Below are positions 6,984-17,853 of a stretch of 64,000 nucleotides of DNA, in pieces. The first letter of the stretch is position 1. Every line of letters starts with the position of its first letter. The notes beneath the pieces were generated by a model, which saw only the letters and a program-made list of their open reading frames with translations, was not told where the DNA came from and searched no databases. The position numbers were made by a program, and so were the translations under genes. This stretch comes from an uncultured Flavobacteriales bacterium (GTDB lineage Bacteria; Bacteroidota; Bacteroidia; Flavobacteriales; Crocinitomicaceae): contig CAMLRS010000001.1 in assembly GCA_946482515.1 (NCBI GenBank), positions 434,001 through 498,000 on the forward strand, given 5' to 3'.

Positions 6984-9900
6984 ATGCGCCACTTCTTAAC
7001 TAAATTAAAGCAAGCCGGAGTCCAGTTGACACTTTCCGGGTCGGAGCTATCTGTGAAGTTTCCCAAAACCGGTGTTGATCAGGAATTACTGCGCGAAATA
7101 AAAGAGCGCAAGTCCGAAATCATTGCTTTTCTCCAGGCATTAGAGCAAAAGAAACAAACCGGCATTCCCGTTACCGGGGAGCAGGAAGATTATGTGCTTT
7201 CGTCGGCACAACAGCGCTTGTGGATCTTAAGCCAGACCAGGCTTGGAAATATTGCCTACAACATTCCGAGCTTTTATGTGCTCGAGGGAACGCCCGATAT
7301 TGCTCAGCTCGAGCGCGCAATGGAAAAACTGATCCATCGCCACGAAATCCTCCGAACAGTTTTTATCCGGAAAGAAGATGGGACCGTTCGCCAGCGGATC
7401 CTTGCTGCCGAAACCATTCAATTTCAGATCGGCGTAAAAGACCTGCGCCACGAAATGCCCGATCAGGCTGCCGTAAAAAAGTTCATTAATCAGGAAAACC
7501 TGGTACCATTTGACCTGGAAAAAGGACCTTTGTTGAGAATGACCCTTTTCCAGGTAGCAGACAACCGCTTTGTGCTCGCGCTCGTTCTGCACCATATTAT
7601 CAGCGATGGCTGGTCGATGGAGCTTCTTGTAAGAGAATTCCTCACGATGTATGCAGCCGCTGAAGGTCCTTTTGAGCTGGAACCATTGAACATCCAATAC
7701 AAGGATTATGCGGCCTGGCAACGCGGTTTACTGGAAACGTCCGCGTACCTCCAGGCGAAAGAATACTGGTTGGACCGCTTTTCCGGAGAGCTGCCACTAC
7801 TGGATTTCCCTTCACAACGCCCCCGTCCTACCGTAAAATCTTACAACGGTGGCAGCATTGAGGGAACAATTCCTGCCGCTGTAGTAAACCAACTGAAGCT
7901 GCTGAATAAAGAAGAAGGCACGACCCTGTTCATGGGAATCCTTTCCGTGATTTACACCTTTTTACACCGCTATACCAACCAGGAAGATTTTATCATCGGC
8001 ACCCCTATTGCGGGCCGGGATCACGCAGATCTACGCAACCAGATCGGTTTCTATGTCAATACACTGGCCCTGCGTCAGCGATTCAGCAGCGAAGAAACTT
8101 TCCGGGAATTGCTGCAAAAGGTGAAGGTTTCAACTATGGAAGCCTACGAACACCAGGTGTATCCCTTTGATGAATTAGTGCGGAACCTGTCCTTTGAACG
8201 GGATGCAGCCCGCAGTCCGCTTTTTGATATCATGGTTGTTTTCCAGGAAGGAGAAATGTCCGGTTATGCGGGAAATGCTTCGTTTGAGACCAATACAGGG
8301 CTCAAAGTAGCCCGATTTGAAGACGAAGAGCACGATATTGCGCGTTTTGACCTCACTTTTACCCTCTCGGAATCTGTCAATGGGCTGGATTATACGATAG
8401 GATACAATTCCGACATCTATGAGCCGGCGTTTATGCAGCAGGCAAACCGTCATTTTGAGCAATTGTTTGCCGAATTGGTAAGCTCTTCCGGAGAACCCCT
8501 CGGAGCCGTAGAATTTCTTACGGAACAGGAACAAAATGTATTGGTAAAGGAATTAAACGCCGCGTTTACCTCCTATCCGGCTGAAAAAACCATTATCAGC
8601 CTCTTTGAGGACCAGGTGCAGCTCACCCCGGATGCTCTTGCCCTGCAATCGGGAACAACCGTTCTGACTTACCGTGAGCTGAACGCACTGGCGAATCGTT
8701 TTGCAGCGTTCCTGATCCATGAAAAGGGAGCCGGTACCGATCATCTTATTGCTATCAACCTCGAGCGTTCGGAATGGCTGGTGATTGCGATCCTGGCTGT
8801 CCTGAAATCAGGAAATGCTTATGTGCCGCTGGATCCAGCTTATCCGGAGTGGCGAAACGATTATATTTTTTCAGACAGTGGAAGCCGTCTCCTGATCAAC
8901 CAGGATTTGGTGGAAGAATTCCGGCAATTCCAGGGAGCATTGTCTGAAACCAATCACGGTAAATGCCGCATCGATCAGCTCGCATACCTCATTTATACTT
9001 CGGGCACAACGGGTGTTCCAAAGGGCGTGATGATCGGTCATTCCAGCGCATATTCATTCGTGTGCTGGAGCCGGGAAGAATTCACCAATACAGACGTGAC
9101 TACCGTGTTCGGCGTTACATCGGTGTGTTTCGATCTGTCGATCTTTGAACTATTCTACACCCTCACAACCGGAAAAAAACTCCGATTGCTCAACAGCGCG
9201 CTTGCTTTACCCGAAGCGCTGAAAGAAGAGCACAACAGCCTGCTGAATACCGTTCCCAGCGTCGTGAGCGAGCTGCTAGCCTCGCATGCAGACCTGAGTG
9301 GCGTTAAAGTATTGAATATGGCCGGAGAGCCTATTCCGCAACAAACTATTGACGCGCTCGACCCGGAGCGTATGGAGATCCGCAATCTGTACGGTCCGTC
9401 GGAAGATACTACCTACAGTACGGTTTACCGGATTGGGGCCGACCGCCGGATTACGATCGGGAAGCCGATCACCAATACATCCGCATTTGTACTCAATAAA
9501 TGGAACCGTTTGTGCCCGGCTGGCGTTCCCGGCGAAATTTGCCTGGGAGGAGAAGGTCTGGCACTGGGCTACATGAACAAACCGGAGCTGACGGTAGAGC
9601 GTTTCGTGCCGAATCCATACGATCAGAATCGTACGATGTACCGTACCGGCGACCTGGGAACGTGGTTACCGGATGGCAACCTGCATGTTTCGGGACGAAT
9701 AGACGACCAGGTCAAGGTGCGCGGTTACCGCATAGAAACGGCTGAAGTAGAATACGCGCTTTGCCTGAAAGACGAAATAAAGGAAGCCGTTGTTGTTGCC
9801 CGGAAAAGAACCGACGGCATCAGCGAGCTCGTAGCCTATATTGTTACCAATACGTCGTTAACGATCACCGAAGTCCGCAGCTATATCCAGGAAAAACTGC

Positions 9901-12900
9901 CCCGATACATGCTTCCCGACCGCTACATTGAGCTGGATGAATTACCGCGCACACAAAACGGTAAAGTGGATCGAAAAGCGTTGCCTGCTGCCGATGCATC
10001 TGAGCTTGAAACGGGTATTGACTATGTGGCTCCGGGTACACCAGAAGCCGCATTGATGCTGGAAGTGCTGGAATCCGTTCTTGGAAAATCCGGAATAGGC
10101 ATGCGCGATAACTTCTTTGTGCTGGGAGGAGATTCCATCAAATCCATTCAAATCGTTTCACGACTGCAACAGCGCGGATTTGAGTTGTCGATAGAAGATG
10201 TTCTGATGTATCCTGTCGTAGAAGACCTCTCGGTCAAAATGCGGCCGATGACACGTGAGATCGACCAAAGGTCAATGACAGGTGAAAGTCCTCTTTCACC
10301 TATTCAGCATGCCTTCTTACACGATGATCAACTCATCAAACAGCACTACAATCAATCGATCTTACTTTGCTCGAAAAAACAGGTTGACGAACAGGTGCTC
10401 GAGGCCTGTCTTAAGCTGATCGTTCAACACCATGACGCGTTACGCCTGGTCTACAACCAGCAGAACGGCATCTGGAAACAGCATTACAGGGGACCTGACG
10501 AAAAATCGTTATTTGAGCTCGTTGTTTTCCCGGAAGCGGAAGAAGCGCATTTTGAGCAACATTGCCAGGAACTTCATGCCAGCTTCAACCTGCAGGAAGG
10601 ACCTTTGTTCAAAGTACTGTTGCAACACGGTAAAGAAGAAGACCTTGTATTGCTGCTTGCCCATCACCTGGTGATCGATGGCGTATCGTGGCGTATCATC
10701 CTGGAAGATCTTACGAGCTTGTATACCGCGATCAGCGCGGGATTGCAGCCCGAACTTCCTTTAAAAACCGATGCGTTTGGCTATTGGGTAGAGCGGTCTT
10801 CCGAATGGATCGCCTCTGTTCGGACTGAACAGGAACACTACTGGAATCAGCTTCTGCAAAAACCGCTTACACCTGTTCCCGTTGATTTTCCTGAAGGAAG
10901 CAACCGCCTGGGGGATTTGACGGAAAAGGGCTTTATCCTGTCGGAAGAACAAACAGACCAGGTGCTCACCAAATGCTACGATGCTTATAAAACAGAGATC
11001 AACGACCTGTTGCTGGCGGCTTTTGTTGCAGCAGCCGGTAAAGCTTTCGGCCAGGATCGTTTTGCCATTTTGATGGAAGGACATGGTCGCGATCAGATCA
11101 ATCGCAGCTTTGATGTCAGCAGGACCGTCGGGTGGTTCACCAGTAGCTTTCCGGTTATGCTTGAAACCAATCGTTCCGGATCATTGGTCGATCAATTGAT
11201 TGATGTAAAGGAAACCCTGCACCGGATTCCTGACAACGGAATCGGGTTCGGTTGGCTGATGATGAGCGGAAACCAGGCGTTTAAAGCTCCTTTTACCTTC
11301 AATTACCTGGGTGAATTTACACCGGCAACCGCTGGCGACAATGAGCAGCGATTATTCGATTTTTCCGGTCGTTTCAGCGGCAACGATCTTTCTCCGGAAC
11401 GTTTACGCGACTCCCTGATTGATATTTCAGGTATGATTGTAGGCGGTAAACTAAGTATCGGCCTTCAGTACAGCAAAGAACAATTCCACAGTGCCACTAT
11501 TGATCGCCTGAAAGACGCGATGCAGGATGCACTGCTGGAGCTCAGCGGGATTTTGGCCGCTACTCCGGAACAGCATATCACGCCGGTAGATCTCAGTTAT
11601 AAAGAGCTGTCGCTGGACCAGGTAAAACAACTGAACAAGGACTTCCAGCTCGAAGATGTGTACATGCTAAGCCCTTTGCAGCAGGGGATTTATTTCCAAT
11701 GGCTGCTCAATCCTACCGGGCTTACATACTGCAACCAGATGGTCTATACGCTTGCGGGTGATTTTGATCCGCTGAAGCTGCAGAAAGCATATGCACAATT
11801 GGTATCCCGGCATGCCGTTCTCCGTACACGCTTTTCACAGAACTTCGGAGATACTGTATTGCAGATCGTCAACCGGGAAGTCAAGCCCCATTTCCTGTTC
11901 AGAGACGAATCCGGTAATGCCGGTTTTTCGAGCGAAGATTTTAGAAAAGAACGCGGTGAGCAAGGCTACGATCTCGAATCCTTTTCTCCGATGCGCCTGG
12001 CTGTCGTTCAGCTGGGAAATAATACCTATGAATTCGTCTGGGATTACCACCACATCATCCTGGATGCCTGGTGTTCCGGGATCCTGATCCGTGAATTTTT
12101 CCAGATTTATACCAGTCTTGCCGAAAACAAGCCGCTACAGCTTCCAAAACCTCCGCTTTATTCCAGCTATATCCGCTGGCTGGATGGCTACAATCCTCAG
12201 GAATCGATGGCTTTCTGGAAAAACTACCTGCAAGGATACGAGCCGTTTAACCGGATCGGAAGATCGCTTCAGGGGAAAGAATCCGCTGATTTACCGGCAG
12301 AGCTGTCCTTTACGATGGATGAAAAAATGACTGCGGGTATCCGCAAATTCTGTAGCTCTTTGGGCATTACGGAAAACAATTTCGTTCAGGTGCTCTGGGG
12401 TATACTCCTTGGCAAATATACCGGCAGGACCGATATCGTTTTTGGCTCTATTGTGGCCGGCAGACCGAATGCCGTTCCGAGAGTCGATGAAATCATCGGT
12501 ATGTTCATCAATAGTATTCCCGTGAGGATACGTTTTGACAAGGATATCTCAGTCAAAGAGCTGATGATCCGGAATCAACGCTTGTTTACGGAATCTTCCA
12601 CTCACCAGTATTCTCAATTGGCAGAGCTGTTCATGGAAACAGGATTGGATAACGGGATTATGGACAACATGATCGTTTTCCAGAATTTCCCGGTTGAAGC
12701 GATCACTGAAGAGCAATCCGACACGAAGCTGGTCGGTATTTCGGGCGTCGAACGGGTGACCAATGACCTTACATTCTACGTGGTATCGGAACGAAACCTA
12801 GAAGTGCGATTTGTCTATAATCCGTTGGCCCATTATCCATCCCAGATAGCGGGAATCCAGCAGCATTTGATGCAGTTGATCGAACAAATCACCACTGCAC

Positions 12901-15900
12901 CTGATACGCTGATCGGAGAGTTGGAATACCTGGATACAGCAACGAAAGAACAACTGCTTTCCTTTGCCGGAAAGGAGATTTCGTCAACAACAACAGCTGA
13001 TGTCATCACCGGATTTGAACAAATGGCGGAGCTTAACGGAGCGAACAGCTCGCTTATTTCTCCTGACAGACAGCTCACCTATTCCCGCTTAAACGAGATG
13101 GCCAATCAGTTGGCCCATTACCTGATTGCGGAACACGATCTCCCGAACACAAAAGGAACCGTTATCGTCCGTTTAGCGGATAAAGAACACTACCTGACGG
13201 CGGTAATCGCCATCATGAAAGCCGGAGGTGCCTTTTTACCGGTTGATCCTGAATTGCCGGAAAACAGGCTGGCCTATATCATGGAAGACAGCGGTTGTGC
13301 TTTTGTGATCGACGAAGAAGAGCTTTCCCGTTTCCAGATGCGGAAATCGCGTTACAGCAAACAAAATCCTTCGACAGACCGACAGCTTACTGACCTCGCT
13401 TATGTGATCTACACTTCCGGTTCTACCGGAAAACCAAAAGGAGTGATGGTGGAGCACCGTTCACTGGTCAACATGGTCAACTGGCACAATGAAACCTTTG
13501 CCATTACAGCTGCCGACCGCTCATCGCTGTTTTTGAACAGCTCTTTTGATGCGTCGTTATCGGAAATCTTCCCGTACCTGTGCATTGGAGCCGGACTGGT
13601 AGAAGTACCTGCCGAGCTGCGACTGGACCCTTCGGGCCTTGCGGCTTATTTCCAGGAACAGGGCGTAACAATGAGTGCCCTTCCGACACGCTACGCTGAG
13701 CAGTTCATGGAGCATGAAGTCAGCTCGCTGCGTTACCTGATCGTTGGCGGAGAAAAATTACAGCACTACCAACAGCGGAACTACCGCATTGTCAACCAGT
13801 ACGGACCGACCGAAAACACGATCGTAACCACCAATTATATCCTGGAAGACAGCCCTGATTTTCCGATTCCAATCGGTAAACCGATCAGCAATGTAGAAAC
13901 CTATGTGCTGGATGCAGATATGCAGCTGCTTCCCGTGGGAATCAGCGGAGAGCTCTATATCGGCGGTTTGGGAGTTGCCAGAGGTTACATGAATAACCCG
14001 GAGCTGAGCGCAGAACGATTTGTGGCACATCCTTTCCGCGAAGGGCAGCGCCTCTACCGAACAGGAGATATCTGCCGATGGCTTCCCGATGGCAACCTCG
14101 AATATGTTGGCCGAACGGATGACCAGGTCAAAGTCCGCGGTTACCGCATCGAGCTGGGCGAAATCAATAACGTCATCGCTTCCATTGAAGGCATTGCGGA
14201 TGTGGCCACTGTGGTAACGGATAAAGCTGATCCGGTACTTGTGGCTTACTATTGTTCCGAAGGGACGATCGCCCCGGATACGCTGAACCAGTTAGTAAAA
14301 CAGCAGCTGCCGGCCTATATGGTGCCGGAATATTTCGTGGAGCTGGATCGCTTACCGGTGAACGCTAATGGAAAACTGGACAAGGCAGCTTTACCGAATC
14401 CATTGAACGCAGAAGGAAGCCATCAACTGGCCTTAGAAACTCCGCAAACGCCAACAGAAATACAGCTTGCAGCTATCTGGGAGGATATTCTGAACCGGAA
14501 GGATATAGGACGAAACAGCGATTTCTTTGAATTAGGCGGACACAGTCTTCGTGCCACACGTTTGTCCGGTACCATTCAAAATATCTTTAGCACAAAGATT
14601 TCCATATCCGATCTTTTCGCCAACACCACACTGCAAAAGCAGGCATTGCTGATTGATACTTCGGCAAAAACAGCCATTGCTACGATTCCGGCGGCACCTC
14701 ATCAGCTATCCTATCGTTTATCCTCTTCTCAAAAACGCTTATGGGTGATCTGCCAGATCGAGGCTGCCAATATCGCTTACAACATATCGGACTATTACTT
14801 GCTTAAAGGTACGATTGAGCCGGAATTGCTCGAAGAATCATTTTCACGCGTGATCATGCGCCATGAATCGCTTCGGACCGTATTCCGGGAAGACGCAGAC
14901 GGCGATGTCAGACAATTTATACTAGAAACAGCGCAGGTCATTCCTTCAGCCGATATCAGGGATCTGAGAGGTAATCCGGACCGTCGTGAACTGGTAAAAG
15001 AGCTCATCGGCCAGACAGCCTATCAGCCCTTTGATTTAGCAGAAGGCCCTTTGTTGCGTTACGGCCTTTATCGCCTGGAAGAAGAGGAGTTCGTTTTCTC
15101 CCTGACGATTCACCACATTGTAAGTGACGGCTGGTCGCAGGAAGTCATGGCCCGTGAAGTTCTGGCCTGTTATGCCGCCCTGAGTGACGGCGAACAATGG
15201 CATCCTTCACCGCTTACCATTCAGTTCAAAGATTATGCAGAGTGGCAACAGGAGTACGTCCTCAGTTCCGCTATCAATGAGCACAAATCCTATTGGCAGG
15301 AACAGTTTTCAGGAGAATTGCCACTGCTGTCATTGCCCACGGATTTCCAGCGACCGCTCGTTCAGACATTTAACGGGAAGAAGATCTCCCTTGTACTCAA
15401 TGAGCAGCTGACGAGTGAATTGAAGGCATTCTGCCAGAAGCAGGGAGCCAGTCTGTTCATGGGACTGCTGTCTGGCTTATATACCTTATTGCATCGCTAT
15501 TCCGGACAGTCGGACCTGATTGTAGGAACACCTGTTGCTGGCAGGGAATTTGCCGATTTGACCGATCAGATCGGATTCTATATCAATACACTTCCCATCC
15601 GGGCAAAGCTCGACAGTGAAGACAGCTATGCTTCTTTAGTGTCGAAAGTAAAGCAGACCACGCTGGCGGCCTATGAACACCAGGCTTATCCGTTCGACGA
15701 TCTGGTCGATGCACTGGAGCTGAAACGCGATACCGGAAGGTCTCCGTTGTTTGATGTATTGCTGGTATTACAGAACACGACCCTGGACGATACAGCTGAC
15801 GACGATACCGCCGAACAAGGGCTGCCTGACATGGAACGCTACCTCGAAGTACAAGACGTTTCGAGCAAGTACGAGCTGGTATTCAATGTGGCCGAATGGG

Positions 15901-17834
15901 GCGAGCAATTGCTGGTGAGTCTGGACTACAACGCCGACATTTACAGCCTGTCTACAGCCACCCGCCTGCTAGGTCATTTTGAGCAGGTGCTTACTGCGGC
16001 GACGGCTCAACCGGAACGCTCAATCGACACCCTGTCCTTCCTGACCGAAGAAGAACAGCAGCTGTTAGTGAAAACCCGCAATCAAACGGAAGTCACCCTG
16101 GATGCCAGCCAGACTTTTGTTTCACAATTTGAGGAACAGGTCAGCAAAACGCCTGATAATACCGCATTTTATTCGGAAGCCTACTCGCTTACTTACAAGG
16201 AATTAAACAATCGTGCCAACAGCCTGGCGCAGTATCTGCTGCACAACCGCGAGGTGAAGCCGGAAGAGCTGGTAGCAATCAAATTGCCCGGCAGAGGTGA
16301 AATCCTGGTGACCATGCTTGCCATCCTGAAAGCAGGAGCAGCTTTTGTTCCGCTTGATTATCACTATCCGGAAGAACGCGTCGCTTATATCCTTTCGGAT
16401 TGCGCATGCAGGATCCTGATCGATGAACACTTGCTGGAAGCATGTACCGCTCAGCAAACGGAAACAACATATGCAAATCCGGCATCTGCAATCGGAGAAT
16501 CGTCACTTGCTTATGCAATTTACACATCCGGTTCTACCGGGAAACCGAAAGGAGTGCTCATCGAGCATGCTTCCCTGCTGAATTTCTGTCAATGGCATAA
16601 CCGCACATTTGACACAGGACCGGCAGACAGATCGGCCCTGTACCTCAACCCTGCATTTGATGCTTCTCTCGGTGAATCCCTTCCGTACCTGCTTGTGGGA
16701 GCCGCCGTGTATGAGATTCCAGCCGACATTCGTCTGGATGTTGTTGCACTGGCTTCCTGGTTCGATCAGCATGCGATCACGATGTGTGCTATGAACACGC
16801 AATTTGCCGAGCAGTTTATGCATACGGACAATCGTTCGCTGCGTTGTTTGATTGTGGGTGGCGATCGACTGAAACAAGTTAAAAATGCTGCATACAAGAT
16901 CGTAAACCAATACGGTCCTACGGAATGTACCGTTGTTACAACCAATCATTTTGTGGATCCGGAGTCGCCAGTGATACCGATCGGTAAACCGATAGCGAAT
17001 GCTCGCCTCTACATTCTGGACGACCAGCTCCAGCTGCTTCCGGAAGGGGTAGCCGGTGAATTGTTTATCGGCGGCAAAAGCTTATCGCGCGGCTATCTCA
17101 ATCTGCCCGAACAAACCGCAGAAGCATTCCTTCCGGATCCTTTTGTAACCGGCGCGCGCATGTACCGGACAGGAGATATCTGCCGATGGCTGCCTGACGG
17201 TACGGTCGACTATGTGGGACGAAAAGACAGCCAGCTGAAGATTCGCGGATACCGCATTGAGCTGGGTGAAATAGAATCCGTTCTCCAGGGCATCAGCGGT
17301 ATTGAACAAGCCAAAGTCCTCATCCGTGAAGAAGAGGACAACCTGAAACAGCTGGTTGCGGTATTCATCGCGGAACAAACAACGGATCCGGCGATCGTTC
17401 GGAACGAGCTCAGAAAACAGCTCCCGGATTTTATGGTTCCGGCCCTTTACATTCAGCTGGATGAATTCCCGGCTACGGTGAACGGCAAAATAGACGAAGA
17501 AGCGATTCTACGGAACAACACGATCCTGACCGTTTCAGGACAGGCATATGTAGCGCCGCGCAATGAAATGGAAGAAAAACTGGTCCTGATCTGGAAGGAA
17601 ATCCTGGGGCTTGAAAAGATCGGCGTAGAAGACCATTTCTTTGAGATAGGCGGCCATAGTATCAAGGCGGTAAAAGTGGTTTCGGAAATACAGCGCACCT
17701 ACGAAGTCCGGCTTGACATGAGTAAAATATTCCACAATCCGACCATTGCGGGATTGGCTGCTGAGATTGAGAATCAGCTCTGGCAGCGATCCACGGTGAG
17801 CGAAGATGATATAGTAGATAAGATTATTCTGTAA
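6984..17834 (+). CDS. NRPS2: three-module synthetase with epimerase, docking-CAT-E-CAT-CAT
   Basis: A 3616-residue synthetase. TubC-like docking domain 1 to about 55. Module 1: C (H-H-I-I-S-D-G at 203), A (Y-T-S-G-T-T-G about 670, code DLFTNALTYK, close to a known Ala code), T (G-G-D-S, serine 1051), then an epimerisation domain with H-H-L-V-I-D-G-V-S-W at 1227, a G-H-G-R-D motif and R-T-V-G-W-F. Module 2: a D-L type C domain (Y-M-L-S-P-L-Q-Q-G-I; H-H-I-I-L-D-A at 1689, with Ala for the usual Gly), A (code DASAIGQIVK, residues 2101-2391 encoded by the exact repeat), T (serine 2521). Module 3: C (H-H-I-V-S-D-G at 2710), A (about 3180, code DAGAIGQVVK), T (serine 3559). It probably adds D-Ala followed by two units related to that of NRPS1. 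The tail (D-D-I-V-D-K-I-I-L) resembles the other strand-like docking tails. It starts 8 nt after NRPS1 without a clear ribosome site. Confidence 0.94.
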   Translation: MRHFLTKLKQAGVQLTLSGSELSVKFPKTGVDQELLREIKERKSEIIAFLQALEQKKQTGIPVTGEQEDYVLSSAQQRLWILSQTRLGNIAYNIPSFYVLEGTPDIAQLERAMEKLIHRHEILRTVFIRKEDGTVRQRILAAETIQFQIGVKDLRHEMPDQAAVKKFINQENLVPFDLEKGPLLRMTLFQVADNRFVLALVLHHIISDGWSMELLVREFLTMYAAAEGPFELEPLNIQYKDYAAWQRGLLETSAYLQAKEYWLDRFSGELPLLDFPSQRPRPTVKSYNGGSIEGTIPAAVVNQLKLLNKEEGTTLFMGILSVIYTFLHRYTNQEDFIIGTPIAGRDHADLRNQIGFYVNTLALRQRFSSEETFRELLQKVKVSTMEAYEHQVYPFDELVRNLSFERDAARSPLFDIMVVFQEGEMSGYAGNASFETNTGLKVARFEDEEHDIARFDLTFTLSESVNGLDYTIGYNSDIYEPAFMQQANRHFEQLFAELVSSSGEPLGAVEFLTEQEQNVLVKELNAAFTSYPAEKTIISLFEDQVQLTPDALALQSGTTVLTYRELNALANRFAAFLIHEKGAGTDHLIAINLERSEWLVIAILAVLKSGNAYVPLDPAYPEWRNDYIFSDSGSRLLINQDLVEEFRQFQGALSETNHGKCRIDQLAYLIYTSGTTGVPKGVMIGHSSAYSFVCWSREEFTNTDVTTVFGVTSVCFDLSIFELFYTLTTGKKLRLLNSALALPEALKEEHNSLLNTVPSVVSELLASHADLSGVKVLNMAGEPIPQQTIDALDPERMEIRNLYGPSEDTTYSTVYRIGADRRITIGKPITNTSAFVLNKWNRLCPAGVPGEICLGGEGLALGYMNKPELTVERFVPNPYDQNRTMYRTGDLGTWLPDGNLHVSGRIDDQVKVRGYRIETAEVEYALCLKDEIKEAVVVARKRTDGISELVAYIVTNTSLTITEVRSYIQEKLPRYMLPDRYIELDELPRTQNGKVDRKALPAADASELETGIDYVAPGTPEAALMLEVLESVLGKSGIGMRDNFFVLGGDSIKSIQIVSRLQQRGFELSIEDVLMYPVVEDLSVKMRPMTREIDQRSMTGESPLSPIQHAFLHDDQLIKQHYNQSILLCSKKQVDEQVLEACLKLIVQHHDALRLVYNQQNGIWKQHYRGPDEKSLFELVVFPEAEEAHFEQHCQELHASFNLQEGPLFKVLLQHGKEEDLVLLLAHHLVIDGVSWRIILEDLTSLYTAISAGLQPELPLKTDAFGYWVERSSEWIASVRTEQEHYWNQLLQKPLTPVPVDFPEGSNRLGDLTEKGFILSEEQTDQVLTKCYDAYKTEINDLLLAAFVAAAGKAFGQDRFAILMEGHGRDQINRSFDVSRTVGWFTSSFPVMLETNRSGSLVDQLIDVKETLHRIPDNGIGFGWLMMSGNQAFKAPFTFNYLGEFTPATAGDNEQRLFDFSGRFSGNDLSPERLRDSLIDISGMIVGGKLSIGLQYSKEQFHSATIDRLKDAMQDALLELSGILAATPEQHITPVDLSYKELSLDQVKQLNKDFQLEDVYMLSPLQQGIYFQWLLNPTGLTYCNQMVYTLAGDFDPLKLQKAYAQLVSRHAVLRTRFSQNFGDTVLQIVNREVKPHFLFRDESGNAGFSSEDFRKERGEQGYDLESFSPMRLAVVQLGNNTYEFVWDYHHIILDAWCSGILIREFFQIYTSLAENKPLQLPKPPLYSSYIRWLDGYNPQESMAFWKNYLQGYEPFNRIGRSLQGKESADLPAELSFTMDEKMTAGIRKFCSSLGITENNFVQVLWGILLGKYTGRTDIVFGSIVAGRPNAVPRVDEIIGMFINSIPVRIRFDKDISVKELMIRNQRLFTESSTHQYSQLAELFMETGLDNGIMDNMIVFQNFPVEAITEEQSDTKLVGISGVERVTNDLTFYVVSERNLEVRFVYNPLAHYPSQIAGIQQHLMQLIEQITTAPDTLIGELEYLDTATKEQLLSFAGKEISSTTTADVITGFEQMAELNGANSSLISPDRQLTYSRLNEMANQLAHYLIAEHDLPNTKGTVIVRLADKEHYLTAVIAIMKAGGAFLPVDPELPENRLAYIMEDSGCAFVIDEEELSRFQMRKSRYSKQNPSTDRQLTDLAYVIYTSGSTGKPKGVMVEHRSLVNMVNWHNETFAITAADRSSLFLNSSFDASLSEIFPYLCIGAGLVEVPAELRLDPSGLAAYFQEQGVTMSALPTRYAEQFMEHEVSSLRYLIVGGEKLQHYQQRNYRIVNQYGPTENTIVTTNYILEDSPDFPIPIGKPISNVETYVLDADMQLLPVGISGELYIGGLGVARGYMNNPELSAERFVAHPFREGQRLYRTGDICRWLPDGNLEYVGRTDDQVKVRGYRIELGEINNVIASIEGIADVATVVTDKADPVLVAYYCSEGTIAPDTLNQLVKQQLPAYMVPEYFVELDRLPVNANGKLDKAALPNPLNAEGSHQLALETPQTPTEIQLAAIWEDILNRKDIGRNSDFFELGGHSLRATRLSGTIQNIFSTKISISDLFANTTLQKQALLIDTSAKTAIATIPAAPHQLSYRLSSSQKRLWVICQIEAANIAYNISDYYLLKGTIEPELLEESFSRVIMRHESLRTVFREDADGDVRQFILETAQVIPSADIRDLRGNPDRRELVKELIGQTAYQPFDLAEGPLLRYGLYRLEEEEFVFSLTIHHIVSDGWSQEVMAREVLACYAALSDGEQWHPSPLTIQFKDYAEWQQEYVLSSAINEHKSYWQEQFSGELPLLSLPTDFQRPLVQTFNGKKISLVLNEQLTSELKAFCQKQGASLFMGLLSGLYTLLHRYSGQSDLIVGTPVAGREFADLTDQIGFYINTLPIRAKLDSEDSYASLVSKVKQTTLAAYEHQAYPFDDLVDALELKRDTGRSPLFDVLLVLQNTTLDDTADDDTAEQGLPDMERYLEVQDVSSKYELVFNVAEWGEQLLVSLDYNADIYSLSTATRLLGHFEQVLTAATAQPERSIDTLSFLTEEEQQLLVKTRNQTEVTLDASQTFVSQFEEQVSKTPDNTAFYSEAYSLTYKELNNRANSLAQYLLHNREVKPEELVAIKLPGRGEILVTMLAILKAGAAFVPLDYHYPEERVAYILSDCACRILIDEHLLEACTAQQTETTYANPASAIGESSLAYAIYTSGSTGKPKGVLIEHASLLNFCQWHNRTFDTGPADRSALYLNPAFDASLGESLPYLLVGAAVYEIPADIRLDVVALASWFDQHAITMCAMNTQFAEQFMHTDNRSLRCLIVGGDRLKQVKNAAYKIVNQYGPTECTVVTTNHFVDPESPVIPIGKPIANARLYILDDQLQLLPEGVAGELFIGGKSLSRGYLNLPEQTAEAFLPDPFVTGARMYRTGDICRWLPDGTVDYVGRKDSQLKIRGYRIELGEIESVLQGISGIEQAKVLIREEEDNLKQLVAVFIAEQTTDPAIVRNELRKQLPDFMVPALYIQLDEFPATVNGKIDEEAILRNNTILTVSGQAYVAPRNEMEEKLVLIWKEILGLEKIGVEDHFFEIGGHSIKAVKVVSEIQRTYEVRLDMSKIFHNPTIAGLAAEIENQLWQRSTVSEDDIVDKIIL
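13284..14157 (+). repeat. 874-bp exact repeat, copy 2 (adenylation-domain core of NRPS2 module 2)
   Basis: Identical to 5536-6409 at every base I compared. The repeat begins at the GAAGAC after the A2/A3 linker and stops at the GAGCTGG that encodes the hinge after motif A8. Flanking C domain, N-terminal A subdomain and carrier domain differ from those of NRPS1, so only the specificity-determining core has been copied. Silent sites are also identical, which points to a recent event. Confidence 0.97.
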
Positions 17835-17853
17835 TGGAAAAAAGAAATAGCGC

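Noticed and set aside
11590..12960. Second epimerase after the first in NRPS2
   Set aside because: The segment starts with Y-M-L-S-P-L-Q-Q-G-I and has H-H-I-I-L-D-A-W, typical of a D-accepting condensation domain. It lacks the epimerase motifs seen in the preceding domain.
5536..14157. Mobile element as cause of the exact repeat
   Set aside because: No transposase, terminal inverted repeats or target duplications. The limits coincide with an adenylation subdomain and stay in frame, which fits recombination between paralogous modules.
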